In this document: positions 1 to 11,653 of the stretch, piece after piece | Numbering within the stretch: position 1 is the stretch's first letter | Layout of the letters: each line of letters begins with the position of its first letter | Source of the DNA: Dioscorea cayenensis subsp. rotundata | Taxonomy: Eukaryota; Streptophyta; Magnoliopsida; Dioscoreales; Dioscoreaceae | DNA length: 64,000 nt | Reading direction: 5' to 3' | Assembly: GCF_009730915.1 (NCBI RefSeq) | Contig: NC_052487.1 | Span: forward strand, 3,249,928 to 3,313,927 | Notes under the pieces: model-generated | Told to the model about the DNA's origin: nothing | Database searches by the model: none | What the model saw: only the letters and a program-made list of their open reading frames with translations | Position numbers and translations under genes: made by a program

Positions 1-483
1 CTATATTTCAAATTATTTCATATCACTTCAAAAATAAGTGTAAAAAAAACGAAAAAACAACTATAGTGAGTTAGCTTTGGATGTTAACTCGTTAAGTTTA
101 GTTGAGTTAAATTAAATCAATTAACTTGATTTGTTTTTAAAACTCAACAAAATCTGTAATTTTTAAGAAAAAAAACCCTAATAACCACTTACGATGATGA
201 TTGAGTGAGACAAACAGGAAAAAAAATGAAAGGAGGATCGATAATATTCACATTCTGCATTTTAAATATCAATGTTCTCATTTCAACATTAACAATTTTG
301 ATTGTCATTTCTCTATGTATTTTTTTAGATGCATTTAGGGTTTTAGTGATTAATGCATTAATATACCCTAGAGCAGGAAAGTGTATTCTCAAACTATTAA
401 TTTATGTTTTGACAAAAAATGCTTTGTATTTAACCCTTTCAAATAATTTTAAATTAAAAACATATGTAAAAAAAGGGAACAAC

Positions 484-520
<37 letters not shown>

Positions 521-640
521 GTGAATTTCAAAAACAGTAAATAACACTTAGAAAGTTTTGTCTTAACCATAAATTTGCTACACTAAAATAAACTTGTTTA
601 AAAAAATAATAATAACAAAAAAAGTGACATTAGAACTAAC
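1..640 (-). other. Part of intron 1 of the phosphohexomutase-like gene
   Basis: Sequence downstream of the exon 1 donor on the minus strand. It is AT-rich, has a TA-rich microsatellite at about 485-520, and contains no exon matching the next conserved block of the family. Confidence 0.6.
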
Positions 641-1183
641 CATAATGGAAGCATCATAAGAAAAGGGAGGCAAAACAGTGCTCATAAAGCAAGCAGGAGT
701 AGTAGCCAATCCCATGTCAAACACTTCACAACCAGCTCTCATCAGTCCGGTGAACACCGCCTTGCTCAGCCTCTCGCCGGAGATTCTTGGATCTCTTCCC
801 AAAGACACTTTAACCACCTTTAATGACTCTTCATTACTATTAATATTACTATTAACATTAACATTGTCCTTAATTAACCATTCTCCAAAGCTCTCTGCAA
901 TGACTTCAACTGCATGAGGTGTGAGATCAACCTTCCTTCCTTTCTCACCCTCCAATGCTACTCCTCTCACATCTGAACCATTTTGAAGCCGTCTTATTCG
1001 ATCTCCGTCTTCGGTGTTGTCCGTGGAGATGCTTATTGTTTCGAACTGGCTCGCCGAGGGAAACCGAATTGTTCGACGTGGTGGGAATAAGCTCCGGTGG
1101 TGATCTCGCCGGAGAGTTGTTGATGGTGTGGTTGTGGTTGCAGGAGTGGTAGGAGATGAGGCCATTGATGATGAATAATGCAT
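641..1183 (-). CDS. Plastid phosphoglucomutase/phosphomannomutase-like protein, exon 1 (partial gene)
   Basis: First exon of an alpha-D-phosphohexomutase superfamily gene resembling the plastid protein encoded by Arabidopsis At1g70820. These enzymes move phosphate between positions of a hexose phosphate. The exon is 181 codons. It begins with a Ser/Thr/Pro/Arg-rich segment of about 45 residues typical of a plastid transit peptide, followed by the conserved block containing GVALEGEKGRKVDLTPHAVE, then SLGRDPRISGERLS and the Cys-Glu-Val-Phe-Asp-Met-Gly-Leu stretch. It stops after Asp-Ala-Ser-Ile-Met at a gttagt donor (640 downwards), just before the family's catalytic-serine exon. That exon is not found in 1-640, so intron 1 is longer than the remaining window and the gene continues off the left edge. 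A second Met six codons in (1165) could also start translation. The family call is solid; the substrate is unknown. Confidence 0.85.
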
Positions 1184-4129
1184 GTGGTTCCAATACTTCT
1201 TGTGTATATCTTTGTATTCTGGTTTAAAGCCACCAATGACTTTCTAGGTTTTATTTATATATATATATATATAACAATGCCCACATGTAACCTTACAAGC
1301 ACATCAAATTCTCAACCATATTTTAAAAAGGTGTTAAAATCACTGACTTTTCATACAAAAGTAAATTATAGTATTATAAAATCACTCTGCTATTGCGGTT
1401 GGAGGTAATTCTCTTATTACAAAGTGGTAACAACGCATTAGATAAGATACGTAATCGAACTTTCAACTTTTGAGTTGACTTTTAAGTTTGTTTCATTCGT
1501 TTTGATTAATCTTTTCAATAAATATATTTTTACTTATTGATTGAACTGATTTAGTGTAATAAATATAAATTTATCTAAAATTTGATTAGTACAAATTTGT
1601 TTATTTTGATAATTTTATCTTAAAAAATATTATATTTGATGTAGCACAATATGTGATACATTTTTGGAAATTCATATAAATTAAAAGGACCAAAATACCT
1701 AAAAATTATACAATTTAGGCTAAAAATAATCTATATATTTAATTTAAGAGTAAACACAAACACTATCAATGAGAGTTGGTTCAAATGGTAAAAGTTCAGT
1801 CTCTAAATCATATATAGTTTTAGTTATAATTTTTGTGTAACGAACAACACATACTGAGAATGATTTATCCCCAATAATAATAATAATAATAATAACCTAA
1901 TTTTTTATAAGCTATCGTTACCAAGGGAAAATATCATATTGTGGGACCTAGTTTTTTCATGCATGCTAAAACACTTGCTCTAGATCTTTTTAGCCAATCA
2001 TGTTTAAATTGTTTTGTTAGTGATGGTGCATATATACCATGAAATACCCGAATAAATGATATGATGCCCAATGATATTTTTAATTGAGTTTGGATGGATG
2101 TACACATGTATTTATTTATATGTGTTTGAAGTTGTTTGTTTGGTTGCAGAGGAATTGGGAGGAGATGATATGGGCTGTGAGGTGCTAAATTAAGAGAAAG
2201 GGATGGAAAAGGTTGTGTTTTGGCTTCTCTTGAGGATTTTATCACCGTGAAAATGAAATGTTTCATTTCTTGAATTTGAATTATTTATTTCTCCTTTTGA
2301 TTAACAAAACAATGTAGCGGCAATGACTTTTTGGTCCATCGGCAATGATCCCTTACATAAAGTATTCGTGTCTTTGTAAAGAGGTGAATTTGAATTTTAA
2401 CTCACACAAAATGAGGGTGCATGTGTGTTGTTGAGATAATATTTTTGTGCATACTCTTGATATGATTTTTTTATATAAAATTGAATTAACTTATAAACTG
2501 GAATGAGCTTACACAAAATGAGGACATATGTGTATTGAGGTATATATATATATATATTTGTTTGTGTATACTTTTGATGTGACTTGTCTATATTTTGTAA
2601 AAAAAAAAAACCAATAATATGTTGCTAGTTAATCTTTCTAAATATAAGAATATTTTCTGGTTGTATATATTTGAAAATTTGCCTAATTGTGTGTATAGTT
2701 CTAAATAAAATCAAAACATAGCTCGTTAAATTTCATTTGTTTGCATGCATACTAATTTATTCCACATACACCACTAAAATATTGAGTTTTTTTTCCCTAA
2801 GCTCATCAAAATTTGTTTTGTTGTTAGTGTACCCTTTAATAAAACCAAATGCTATGTCTACCTTTAAAATTAGATTTGTGTGTATATATATATATATTCC
2901 ACATGCTCCACTAAATTCCTAAAATATCCCTAGTAATATTAATTTTTATTTAGATAAAACTGGCTTAACTTTCTAGGGGTATATTTGTAAGAACATTGAC
3001 TTAATTATAATTTCAAATTTTTAGAATTTAGATATACTAAATAAGACAAGCCTAATTTTTTTTGAAAAATATTAATTTGATTATCATTAAAAAAATTTTA
3101 AAAGTGTATATGCACAGATTTTTTTTTTTTCTAGCCATTTAAGGCAGAGATATATAAGCAAACAAATCAAAATTCAAAGGTTATACATAGTATTTTGGAC
3201 ATTTTGTTTATTGCCTTTTTTTTCATATATGTAGTAAGCCGATAAATTAATAAGCTATCTTTAAGTTTTACATAATAAATTTTTTAAATGTCTTGAATTT
3301 TATAACTATTTAAACTCTACTTAAAAAAAACTAGTAAATATGATTTTAAAATGATATATTAAGTAGTACTCCACTTGTGAGAGGGCACTCGGACAATTGT
3401 TTCATTTATTATTATTTATTTATTTTTGATAAAGACAATAAAAGCCACCCATAAAAGGTTGTTAAAGGGACAAGTAGATATGACTTAATGACCTCTTAGG
3501 AATTTACCATATGAGTATGTCTAAAATGATATATTAGGGACCACAACTTCACAATGCTAATTTTGCAACCTGGATTATTAGAGAATAGAATTTTTTTCAC
3601 ATAAGATCCATTGAACATTAAATGAACAATAATGCTATAATACTTTATACAATATTTTTACAATATTTGTATAGTATTGTATAGTTTTGCGTCACGAGGG
3701 ATTTGACCTCACACTACCCACCCACTGTTTAGATAACTTATCACTACCATAAATTTGGTTGTGTAGGAATGTATATAATGTCCGTAGGATACAACAAGAG
3801 AGTAAAACCAGCATAGATAAACAGGGAGAAAAATTAACATAAACAGTGGTGTATAAATTGCATACAACTTTGCATATGGGTTGTAAGTTAGTTGAAAAAG
3901 AGTGGTTGGTTGGTTTATAAAAATTTATTTTTGAAGAAAACTTAGGTGAAGTGCAATAGGTGAAGTTTATGTAGTTTACTGTTGGAGTTTTAACATTTGT
4001 CCTGAGATGAGTAATTTAATAAAAAGAGAAAGTATTATGGAAAGTTGTTATAATTTAATATATATTTTTGTTACATGTGTTAAAAATTCATTGGACACTA
4101 CATGAACTACACATATTGCACTACACTTA
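1184..4129. other. Intergenic, AT-rich, no gene seen
   Basis: Contains the promoter side of the phosphohexomutase-like gene (right of 1183), a TA run at about 1257-1273, a TAA microsatellite at about 1877-1896 and short TA runs near 2540 and 2890. The open frames here (for example 1934-2266 minus) have no recognisable domain and no supporting splice context. Confidence 0.5.
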
Positions 4130-4899
4130 GGGGGCGTTTGGTTGCAATGAATGAAATGAAGAGAAGCAGAAGAGTAATAGCATTGAGGGGATTAGAGAAA
4201 GAATGAGAATGAAAACCATGTTTGGTTAGAAAAATTAGAGAAGTAGTTTATTGGGAATGAGAAAAGTGAAAAAAAAAATATGATAAAATGATTATTATGC
4301 CTTTTATGCAAATGAATATTATATAAAATAAAAAAATAAATTAACTGTTATAAATAAATATTTAACTTTAATATATCACCAAATATTAAAATTTTGTTAA
4401 TATAATTAATTAGTAACTAATTAATCATAATAAATATCTAATTACATGTTTAAAGATATTTTGTTAATATCATTAATCAGTAATTAATTAACTACAATAA
4501 ATAACTAATTAATGAAGAAATATAACTAATTAATTATCATAAATAAATCTTTAACTTTAATTATTAGTTATTATTATTTCATTTTAATTATTAATTATTA
4601 TTAAAATTATCTACTTAATTATTATATTTAATTAAATTTTTATTGTTAATTTTATTTTAATTAATAATTATTTTTATAAATATTTATTTATTTATTATTT
4701 AAATCAAATTATTATTTTAATTATTAATAAAAAGATAAATTGATCATGGAGTGAGGGGGGAATGAGCAATCTTTTTATTTTTGGGAGGATTGCTCACTCC
4801 CCACCCACTTCTCTCTCATTCTCATTCATGGTCATCCAAACAAAGGTTTGGGTTTACTATATTTTCATTTCCATTTCAAGCATGTCAATTAAACACCCC
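4130..4899. mobile_element. Tourist/Harbinger-like non-autonomous element
   Basis: The left end GGGGGCGTTTGGTTG and the right end, read in reverse as GGGGTGTTTAATTGACATG, form imperfect terminal inverted repeats of about 33 bases. The GGGGCGTTTGG style of terminus is typical of plant PIF/Harbinger MITEs. The interior is extremely AT-rich (ATT/TAA runs) with no open frame. A secondary inner inverted pair (CTCATTC/GAATGAG type) lies near 4200 and 4820. The left flank is TTA and the right flank TTC, so the expected 3-base target duplication is imperfect and the right boundary is uncertain. Confidence 0.55.
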
Positions 4900-5663
4900 T
4901 TCTAAATCAGTTTTTTTTTGCTGAGGTGCAAATTTCAAATTCTGGGAAAAAAGACAATTAACACTATGACATATCCGAAATTAACATAATTTAGAATACT
5001 ACTCAATTTATAACATTCAATTGAATTTCCAACTATTTCTGCAGACTTGTAATTCAGACGTATCCTTTTCAAATATATATATATATATATAACTTCAAAA
5101 GCAATAATATTTTACTGACAATCAGATAACTTAATAATAAACAACTTTTTTATTTTCCACCTTACTCAATTCAATCTCTATCACCATCAAGAATACCCAC
5201 CAATTTTGATGTTTTGCACGTACATCTCCAACGAGAGAATTTAGAAATTAAATTGAACGGTTGAGATTTGCTGCGCACTGTAGCACTCATGATTTGGTTA
5301 AAAAATTTGTTTTTTTATTAATTTTTTTACAATGCAGTACTACTTTATACTATTAAATATAATTTAAAATTTAGCAAGGGGGTACATATAAAATAATAAG
5401 ATCTTGAGCAATCTTTTGAGGGCCCTCTCCGACCGCAAATGAGTGAAACACTGGAAAATTTTTGTGGTTGCTGCCTCTCTTTTCTGTTTCACTTTTTGGT
5501 TCTCAATCCCCACAAAAGGTTTGCAATTACTTCGAAAATCTCATTGTAATTTTTCTTTTATGATTGCCATCCATTTTCAGTTGTTGTTGCAATTGCTCTG
5601 TGATTTGGAAAGTTCTAGTTTTTGATGTAATTTGATGCTTCTTTGCTGTAGGGTTTGTTAACC
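4900..5663. other. Promoter and 5' leader region of the PTST1-like gene
   Basis: AT-rich until about 5400, then a more balanced stretch before the start codon at 5664. The segment 5518-5652 looks like a 5'UTR intron: it starts with a gt and ends in tgtag just before the start exon. A TA run lies at about 5076-5091. No other gene is seen. Confidence 0.4.
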
Positions 5664-8600
5664 ATGGAATGCTTGAATGGAAGCTCTTTGAGGTAATATT
5701 TCTCAATGATTTGTTGTGTGTGTGTGTTTTTTTTTTGGTGCAATGCTGAAATCTTGCAAAATGTAGTGGATTTTTGTTGTTGTTTGTGTGTTATTTCAGT
5801 GTTCATGTTGGAATTGTTTCACAATTTAGGAACTTGGGGTGGGAGCATAGTCCTATTCTCAATTGGAATGCTCATGCTGATAGATTGCATTTGGAGACAA
5901 GAAAATTAGGGTTTTTATCATGTGCTTCAGCCAGCTTTCCATGGAGTGGTAAAATTAGGGTTTCAATGTATCCGATCAACCGGTTTTTTGGAAAGCAGTC
6001 ATCTTGGAGAGTCTTTGCTGCACATGTTGGCTTGGATGGGGATCCTTCCTCATTGTCACATGAAGATCAATTAAGTAATATTGATGAGCATGCACAAAGG
6101 GATGATGATGATGCATCTAATGGTGTCCTCCCAAAAAAATTGGGGCCCGATGAGGTAAATCATTGTTTGAGAAAGCATATCAAATTCATGGTTTGTAATA
6201 TCAACGACTTAGTATTCGGGTCATTATTAGAATTATTCACAAGCGGTGAAAGTTCGAATTTTGGGTGAAGGCATATTTCTAAGAGTGTGAGTAGTGGTTG
6301 TGTGTGGGTGATATATCCTGCCCCCACTTACTTCACTGAGACTCATGCGTAATCCTGTTTTGTTCAGCAGCGAGGTCACTCATCTTGGCGAAATAAAAAA
6401 AAAAACTTATGGTTTGGAATAGTTATTGTGCGCATTTGTAACTTGAGGATTCCCCAAAAAATGGTTTTTTGTGAATCTAGGGCAGAATTTAGATTCTGTT
6501 AACATGCAAGCATGGTGGATTAATCTCATTGATACTTGACATTGTTTTAGGTTTTCTTGACAGTTGAAGTTGCTGCTTGTTGACTCTGAAAGAGCTAAAC
6601 TCATAAGGAAGCTCAGTGAAGCTAACCAATATAACAGATTTCTCAAACGTCAGGTTGCAGTGATTCATTTATTTATATAGCTGCAATGTTTTATCAGTTT
6701 AAAACTCTCTAGATTTTGTTCCAATATAACAGATTTCTTAAGCAGCATGTTTGTGGTTATTCATTTATTTATATATCTACAAACATGTTTCATCAGTTTA
6801 AAGCTCTTTAGATTTTGTTCTGAATGTGATTGGATGTATGCTAGATATGTTTATTCATAAGAACATTCATGCAAATTTGAGTATTCTATGCATAGTTTAT
6901 GCATGTTAATTTCAGTATCATCTTCAGTTATAATATAGTGATTGGACTGTAATGCATATTTTATTTAATTGTTAGTATGTTATCTTTTGTGGTTTAGTTA
7001 AGTTGGCATCTCTTTTCATTTAAAAAGATACATAATTCATCTCTCTTTTTGTAGTATAATTTCTCATTGGTCAAATGATGATATGATGTTACAAATATGA
7101 CAATGGGTTCTTTATGCAGTTAGGGTTTTGTTTTATTTACTTTTAATTCATTTTTCTTCATTTGTGCTGCAGTTGCAAATCAATGACACTGCTCTGGTGG
7201 ACATCAAAGATAAACTTGCTTCTTTAGAATCTGAGCTTCAGGTTATTTGTTTATTTATTTCTGATAACTTGTCTTTTTGTTTTCCTGCTTCATCTTTTCA
7301 TGAATGCTCCAAACTGAAGTGTTCGGTTCCAGCAGTATATGATCCAATTCATAATTTGAATTGAGGCAACCATGAATTGAAATAATTGAAACAAAATAAA
7401 ATTCAAGCACTGTGGTCAACCATTAGAAGAATGTGTAACCATGTACCGAGTTTACGAGAAACAGAGATTTCAAAGAGAGGATATTGTCTGTCCAATAGCA
7501 TTTGTGCAGATTGATGCAGCAAACCACAGTGGCATTTATAGGATATCATATTTTTTGATATTTCTGAATCCATAGTTCATTTTGTCACTGTGGTGTCTAG
7601 GAACAAAAGCTTGTTCTGTTCCATTCGCCTCGACACCTCATTAGCGCCAAGTTTACTTGAAGAAGTTTGAGGTCCTCTTGGTCGAATTTCGGATCATATT
7701 AGCTTGATACGAAAATAGATTCCCTGAAACACCATTTCATAAACCAATTTAATGAGTAACCATAGTTTCATCGTATACTTCTGAAATCATCATCCAGAAA
7801 AGATATACTTAAGTGTTAACTATTATGAGACAAGCAGTACTGCCTATTTTCGACGTTGTTTGCATTAATCTAAAGATTTGCTAAAATTTTTTAAGATTTT
7901 GATTCTTTTTCGACAGGTTTTGGTTGCTCTCGCGGAAGAGATTGCTGATTCTGGTGTTCAACCTGGTACTAGAAAGATTAGTGGAAAATACATTCACTCT
8001 CATCTTGTCTCCAGACTAGAAGGTAGCATTTCTTTTTCATGCTTATACTGGTTTCTGAATTCAGAATTACCTCCCTTGATGATATTTGATAACCATATCA
8101 CCTACCGGTGTAATTATGAAAGAGTGATCAGACCTTTACTCACATCAAGTATGCTCATTATTCGAACATATCTCTTCGAGAAGGCATACCTATCTCAATA
8201 TATTTGCACTTAATTAAAGAAAAAACCTATTTGTCCTTTATTGTTCACTATGAAATGCCGAATTTCTGATGCAGCTATGCATGAAAAAATAAAGAATGGA
8301 TTGACTGCCGTAGACTCTGTAAAAGTTGAGGAAATTTTCTTGTATTGGATTGGCATGGCTGAGGTATGTACAGTCTACTCTCGACCGGAGACCGCGATTA
8401 TGTTCTTTACTTTGCAATTGTTATGATTTTTTGTTCGATTTCTATCAGAGTGTGCAAGTGATGGGTTCCTTTGATGGGTGGTCTCGCGGAGAGGAAATGT
8501 CACCCGAATACAATGGCGCCTATGCTCTATTTTCTACTACTCTGAAACTTAGACCCGGACGGTAATGCACTTGTTACTTCTCGCATTTTTTCCTTTCGAT

Positions 8601-8754
8601 ATTGAAAATACGACTCACAGCTACACGCCATTCTATTTATTTTTCTCTATACAGGTATGAGATAAAGTTCTTGGTTGATGGAGAGTGGAAGTTATCACCT
8701 GAGTTACCTACCGTTGGTGAGGGCTTACTCAAGAACAACCTTTTAATTGTATGA
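5664..8754 (+). CDS. PTST1: PROTEIN TARGETING TO STARCH 1-like CBM48 protein
   Basis: Eight exons: 5664-5692, 5830-6154, 6564-6653, 7173-7241, 7917-8022, 8275-8363, 8449-8561, 8655-8754. All have GT-AG junctions and together encode 306 aa. The N-terminal ~80 residues are Ser/Arg-rich and plastid-transit-like. Residues about 119-190 are charged and heptad-like (LLVDSERAKLIRKL, then LVDIKDKLASLESEL), forming a coiled coil. The C-terminal ~100 residues are a CBM48 starch-binding domain with VQVMGSFDGWS and FLVDGEWKLSPE, including the two tryptophans expected to stack on glucan. This coiled coil plus CBM48 layout and the length match PTST1, which binds granule-bound starch synthase and carries it to starch granules in plastids (known for the family). 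The first coding exon is only 29 nt; frame continuity across it (AG|G) supports the start. PTST2/3 are longer and fit less well. Confidence 0.9.
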
Positions 8755-9202
8755 TAATATCATGGCTTTATCAAGCAAAGGGCTTTTTATAGCTAATGCT
8801 TGCAAACTCAAGTTCTATATATATCTCTCTTAAATTTTATGAGATGCTGAGGTTTATATATATGCATAGATTGTTTCTCTATTTTTGTATATTTTTTTTT
8901 TAAACATGTAAACCATATAAAATTATGCAGTTAGTACTGCACTTTTGTATCATATTAAAATTTTTCTTTTCATGTGCCCACCTACAAAATTATCCTTTGA
9001 ATCAAGTAAACCTTAATGTCACTTAAACATATTTTTTAAATTACATATTAAGGTTCCCCGGGATGACCATGGGTTAGCAAGGCACTGACAGAATACAGCT
9101 GAGGTTATATTACCAAATTTTTTTTTTTGCAAATATGAATTTTACAAATAAACATTTAATAATAATTTTGTAAATATAATTTTAATATTAAAACATAAAT
9201 TT
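8755..9202. other. 3' flank of the PTST1-like gene
   Basis: AT-rich 3'UTR and spacer; no other gene seen. Confidence 0.4.
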
Positions 9203-9507
9203 TACTTCCTCCGTTTTTTTTACTTGTCACATTTATCTATTTTACACCGATTAAAAAAAACGGATTGAAATTAATTGGTTACTTATATTTTATAAAAAAG
9301 TTCACTACTTTTAAAAGCTATTCGTATTTAAATCTCCACTAAGTGAAGTGTATAATTTAATAGTTAGTTGATTGTGATTTATTGAAAATAGTACAAGTAC
9401 ATTAAATTAAAAGATAAATTAAAAAAAATTATTTAATGTTGCATAAGTATTCTTTGAAAAAAAAAAAAACTACAAAATGTGACAAATAAAAAGAAACAGA
9501 GGGAGTA
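9203..9507. mobile_element. Stowaway-like MITE
   Basis: Bounded by TA dinucleotides, with termini CTTCCTCCGTTTTTTTTACT and, in reverse, CTCCCTCTGTTTCTTTTTAT, the classic CTCCCTCCGT inverted repeat of Stowaway (Tc1/mariner) MITEs. About 305 bp, AT-rich, no open frame. The inverted similarity continues inward (cttgtcacatttatc against gtgacaaat). Boundaries are given including the TA target duplication. Confidence 0.85.
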
Positions 9508-10438
9508 ATTAATATCAATTAAACATCCAAAGCTGGCCCAACACCCTTGATCCACCAACTAGACATAATCCTATATATAATGTTTTGACCATTTTCTTTT
9601 TAGCATTTTAACCCCTTCAAACAAACATTTATATTCTCAGAATATGTTATCCATGCTGTTATATTTTTACCTATAATCATAACATATGAGAGCATCATGC
9701 ATTTTCTTAAAAAAAAAAAAGATAAAACAGGAGAAACTTCATCAATGCATACATCAGTTCACCCAGTAATAATATGAAATCATTTTGAATTCTACAGTAA
9801 AACATAAAACTACATATATTGTTTTGCATTCTTTTGGACTCAATTAGGCCAGGGAAGGTGGGTGTGTATGAATGCAGAGATAAGCTTGGACCCAGTGCAG
9901 TTCATTGATAATTAGAGTCTAACAAGCAAATGTAAATAAATAAACAAATAATGTAGTTAAGATGCTCATATGCAAGAATCATAAGATTGAGCAATGGCAC
10001 CAAAATATTGGTGGAACTAAGGTTTTCAAATACCTCTTAAATACACACTGCACCTACCATTAATTTGTATCATTTCAACAGGTTGAGCTGCATTCATTTA
10101 AGATGACCAACACAATAATCTAACAAATTGCACAAACATGTGTCATGTATTAGAGTAAGTTATGGTCCACATCTGTTACACCCGAAAAATAGATATGAGA
10201 ATCTAAACCTGGGTCTCTCATCCTAGCAGCTTATAGCTTATCCTTTTGAATCAAGTCCGAATTACATATATCACCACAAACACAAATTCAGTGCAGAAAG
10301 AAGAAGCATTTAGCAATTAGTGTCTTACCGCCACAAGATAATATTGTTTGTTGGATGTCTCAACATCAAAGAGTTGGCAAGTAATGCATTCCTTGATCTT
10401 ATAAAGAGAGTTCTGAATGCTTACCTCTGTGTGGAAGC
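9508..10438. other. Intergenic region and promoter of the arabinogalactan-peptide gene
   Basis: No gene seen. The last ~50 bases hold the TATA element of the next gene. Confidence 0.4.
10400..10406 (+). promoter_or_regulatory. TATA box of the arabinogalactan-peptide gene
   Basis: TATAAAG lies 33-39 bases upstream of the start codon at 10439, which would give a very short leader. Confidence 0.5.
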
Positions 10439-10639
10439 ATGAAGAGTCTCATGTTGGCTGTGGTGTTTATTGTCTGCAGCTTGTTTTTCCTCAGCTACAG
10501 GACTGCAGCTGCGGTGGTGGAGTTTGACAACATTGCGCCATCCCCGGCCATGGGTAGTGGTAGCGGTAGCGGTGCTGCTGCTTTGGCTCCACCCATCTTC
10601 ATTGCTGTGTTGGCCTCTTTCTTTGCATGGTTCAATTGA
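10439..10639 (+). CDS. Arabinogalactan peptide-like GPI-anchored cell-wall peptide
   Basis: An intronless 66-codon frame. Residues 1-25 form a signal peptide (basic MKS, hydrophobic core LMLAVVFIVCSLFFL, then an Ala-rich cleavage zone). The short mature part holds Ala-Pro-Ser-Pro-Ala and Leu-Ala-Pro-Pro, the proline contexts that become hydroxylated and carry arabinogalactan chains, separated by a Gly-Ser repeat. The hydrophobic tail PIFIAVLASFFAWFN fits a GPI-attachment signal. Architecture and length match plant AG-peptides, which are extracellular surface proteoglycans. The Gly-Ser run is unusual and prolines are few, so this may be a divergent member. A TATA box 39 bases upstream supports the start. 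Confidence 0.75.
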   Translation: MKSLMLAVVFIVCSLFFLSYRTAAAVVEFDNIAPSPAMGSGSGSGAAALAPPIFIAVLASFFAWFN

Positions 10640-11653
10640 GAGTTTTGATATCTCTGATCATCTCCCTAAACATTTAAACCATATTATGCTATAATGTGTG
10701 TGCTTTTGTTTTCAGTGAGTGTCTTCACTGTCTTGGCATACATGACTATGTAATTTTTGTTTCAAGGCATGGAATTATTTCTTATGTTGGTCATCATCAA
10801 TCAGTTTGGAGTCATCAATCAAAAGAGTAAACAATGTACGAAAACTTTTATGGAGATACAACTCAGGGCACAGGCTACAAATATGGCAGATATTTTCAGG
10901 TGCTAATCTACAACATCCTCGATTAAATTCTATGCTTGGGGAAAAAGGCAAAAACATAGACAACATCAACTGAAAAGTAGTTATCTTCAAGAACAGGAAT
11001 TCTATTTCTCCCAAACATACTACGAGTATCATTAGATAATACAGAATATAAAATTTAAAGGGTTGGTGAGTATAGACATAATACCAATGTTGTACTTTAT
11101 ATTGATAGGCATGCCTTAACATAAAAAACTTGAGCAATGCATAATGCTAAAAACACTTAAAGAAAAAAAAAATTGCAACCATAATTACATTCAGAATAAT
11201 TGAAGCTTTAACAACTGAAGAAGTAAAGAATTATATTTCAAAAACTCCCTTGTTCTTATTAATTGGCCACCTGGATGAACATGCTTAGATGACTAGGAGC
11301 CTATGCTTCCATACTAGGTATCACTTCATTTTTACATTTGATGCAAAGAGAAGGAACTTACAGGTAAACAATAACTGAAGGTAATTATCACAGATCACAT
11401 TCCATTATCATCATGGTCTTCATTCATTAGAAGTTCAATCCACATTTGCAACAACAACAGCTAGCCTAGATTTTATGTGGACATAATAATGTAGATAAGA
11501 TCTCAATATGTGATGGTCAACATTACATTTTCCTTTTTCAAGAATAAGACATGGAATTTACAAATTTAAAAGAACTGTATATGATAAAATTTGTTTGAAA
11601 AGAATTAAAAACAATATAGTGAATACCCTAGTTGGGGAAACCTCATGCATAAA
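10640..11653. other. Intergenic between two convergent genes
   Basis: Holds the 3'UTR of the AG-peptide gene (+) and that of the SDR gene (-). A 120-codon open frame on the minus strand (10775-11137) has no recognisable domain and I do not call it. Confidence 0.45.

Noticed and set aside
1775-1830. Possible SINE or tRNA at GGTTCAAATGGTAAAAG
   Set aside because: Box-like words occur but spacing and a second box are not convincing.
1934-2266. 110-codon minus-strand frame
   Set aside because: No recognisable motif; sequence composition matches non-coding flanks.
10775-11137. 120-codon hydrophobic minus-strand frame
   Set aside because: No domain, no splice or promoter context, and it lies between two convergent 3' ends.
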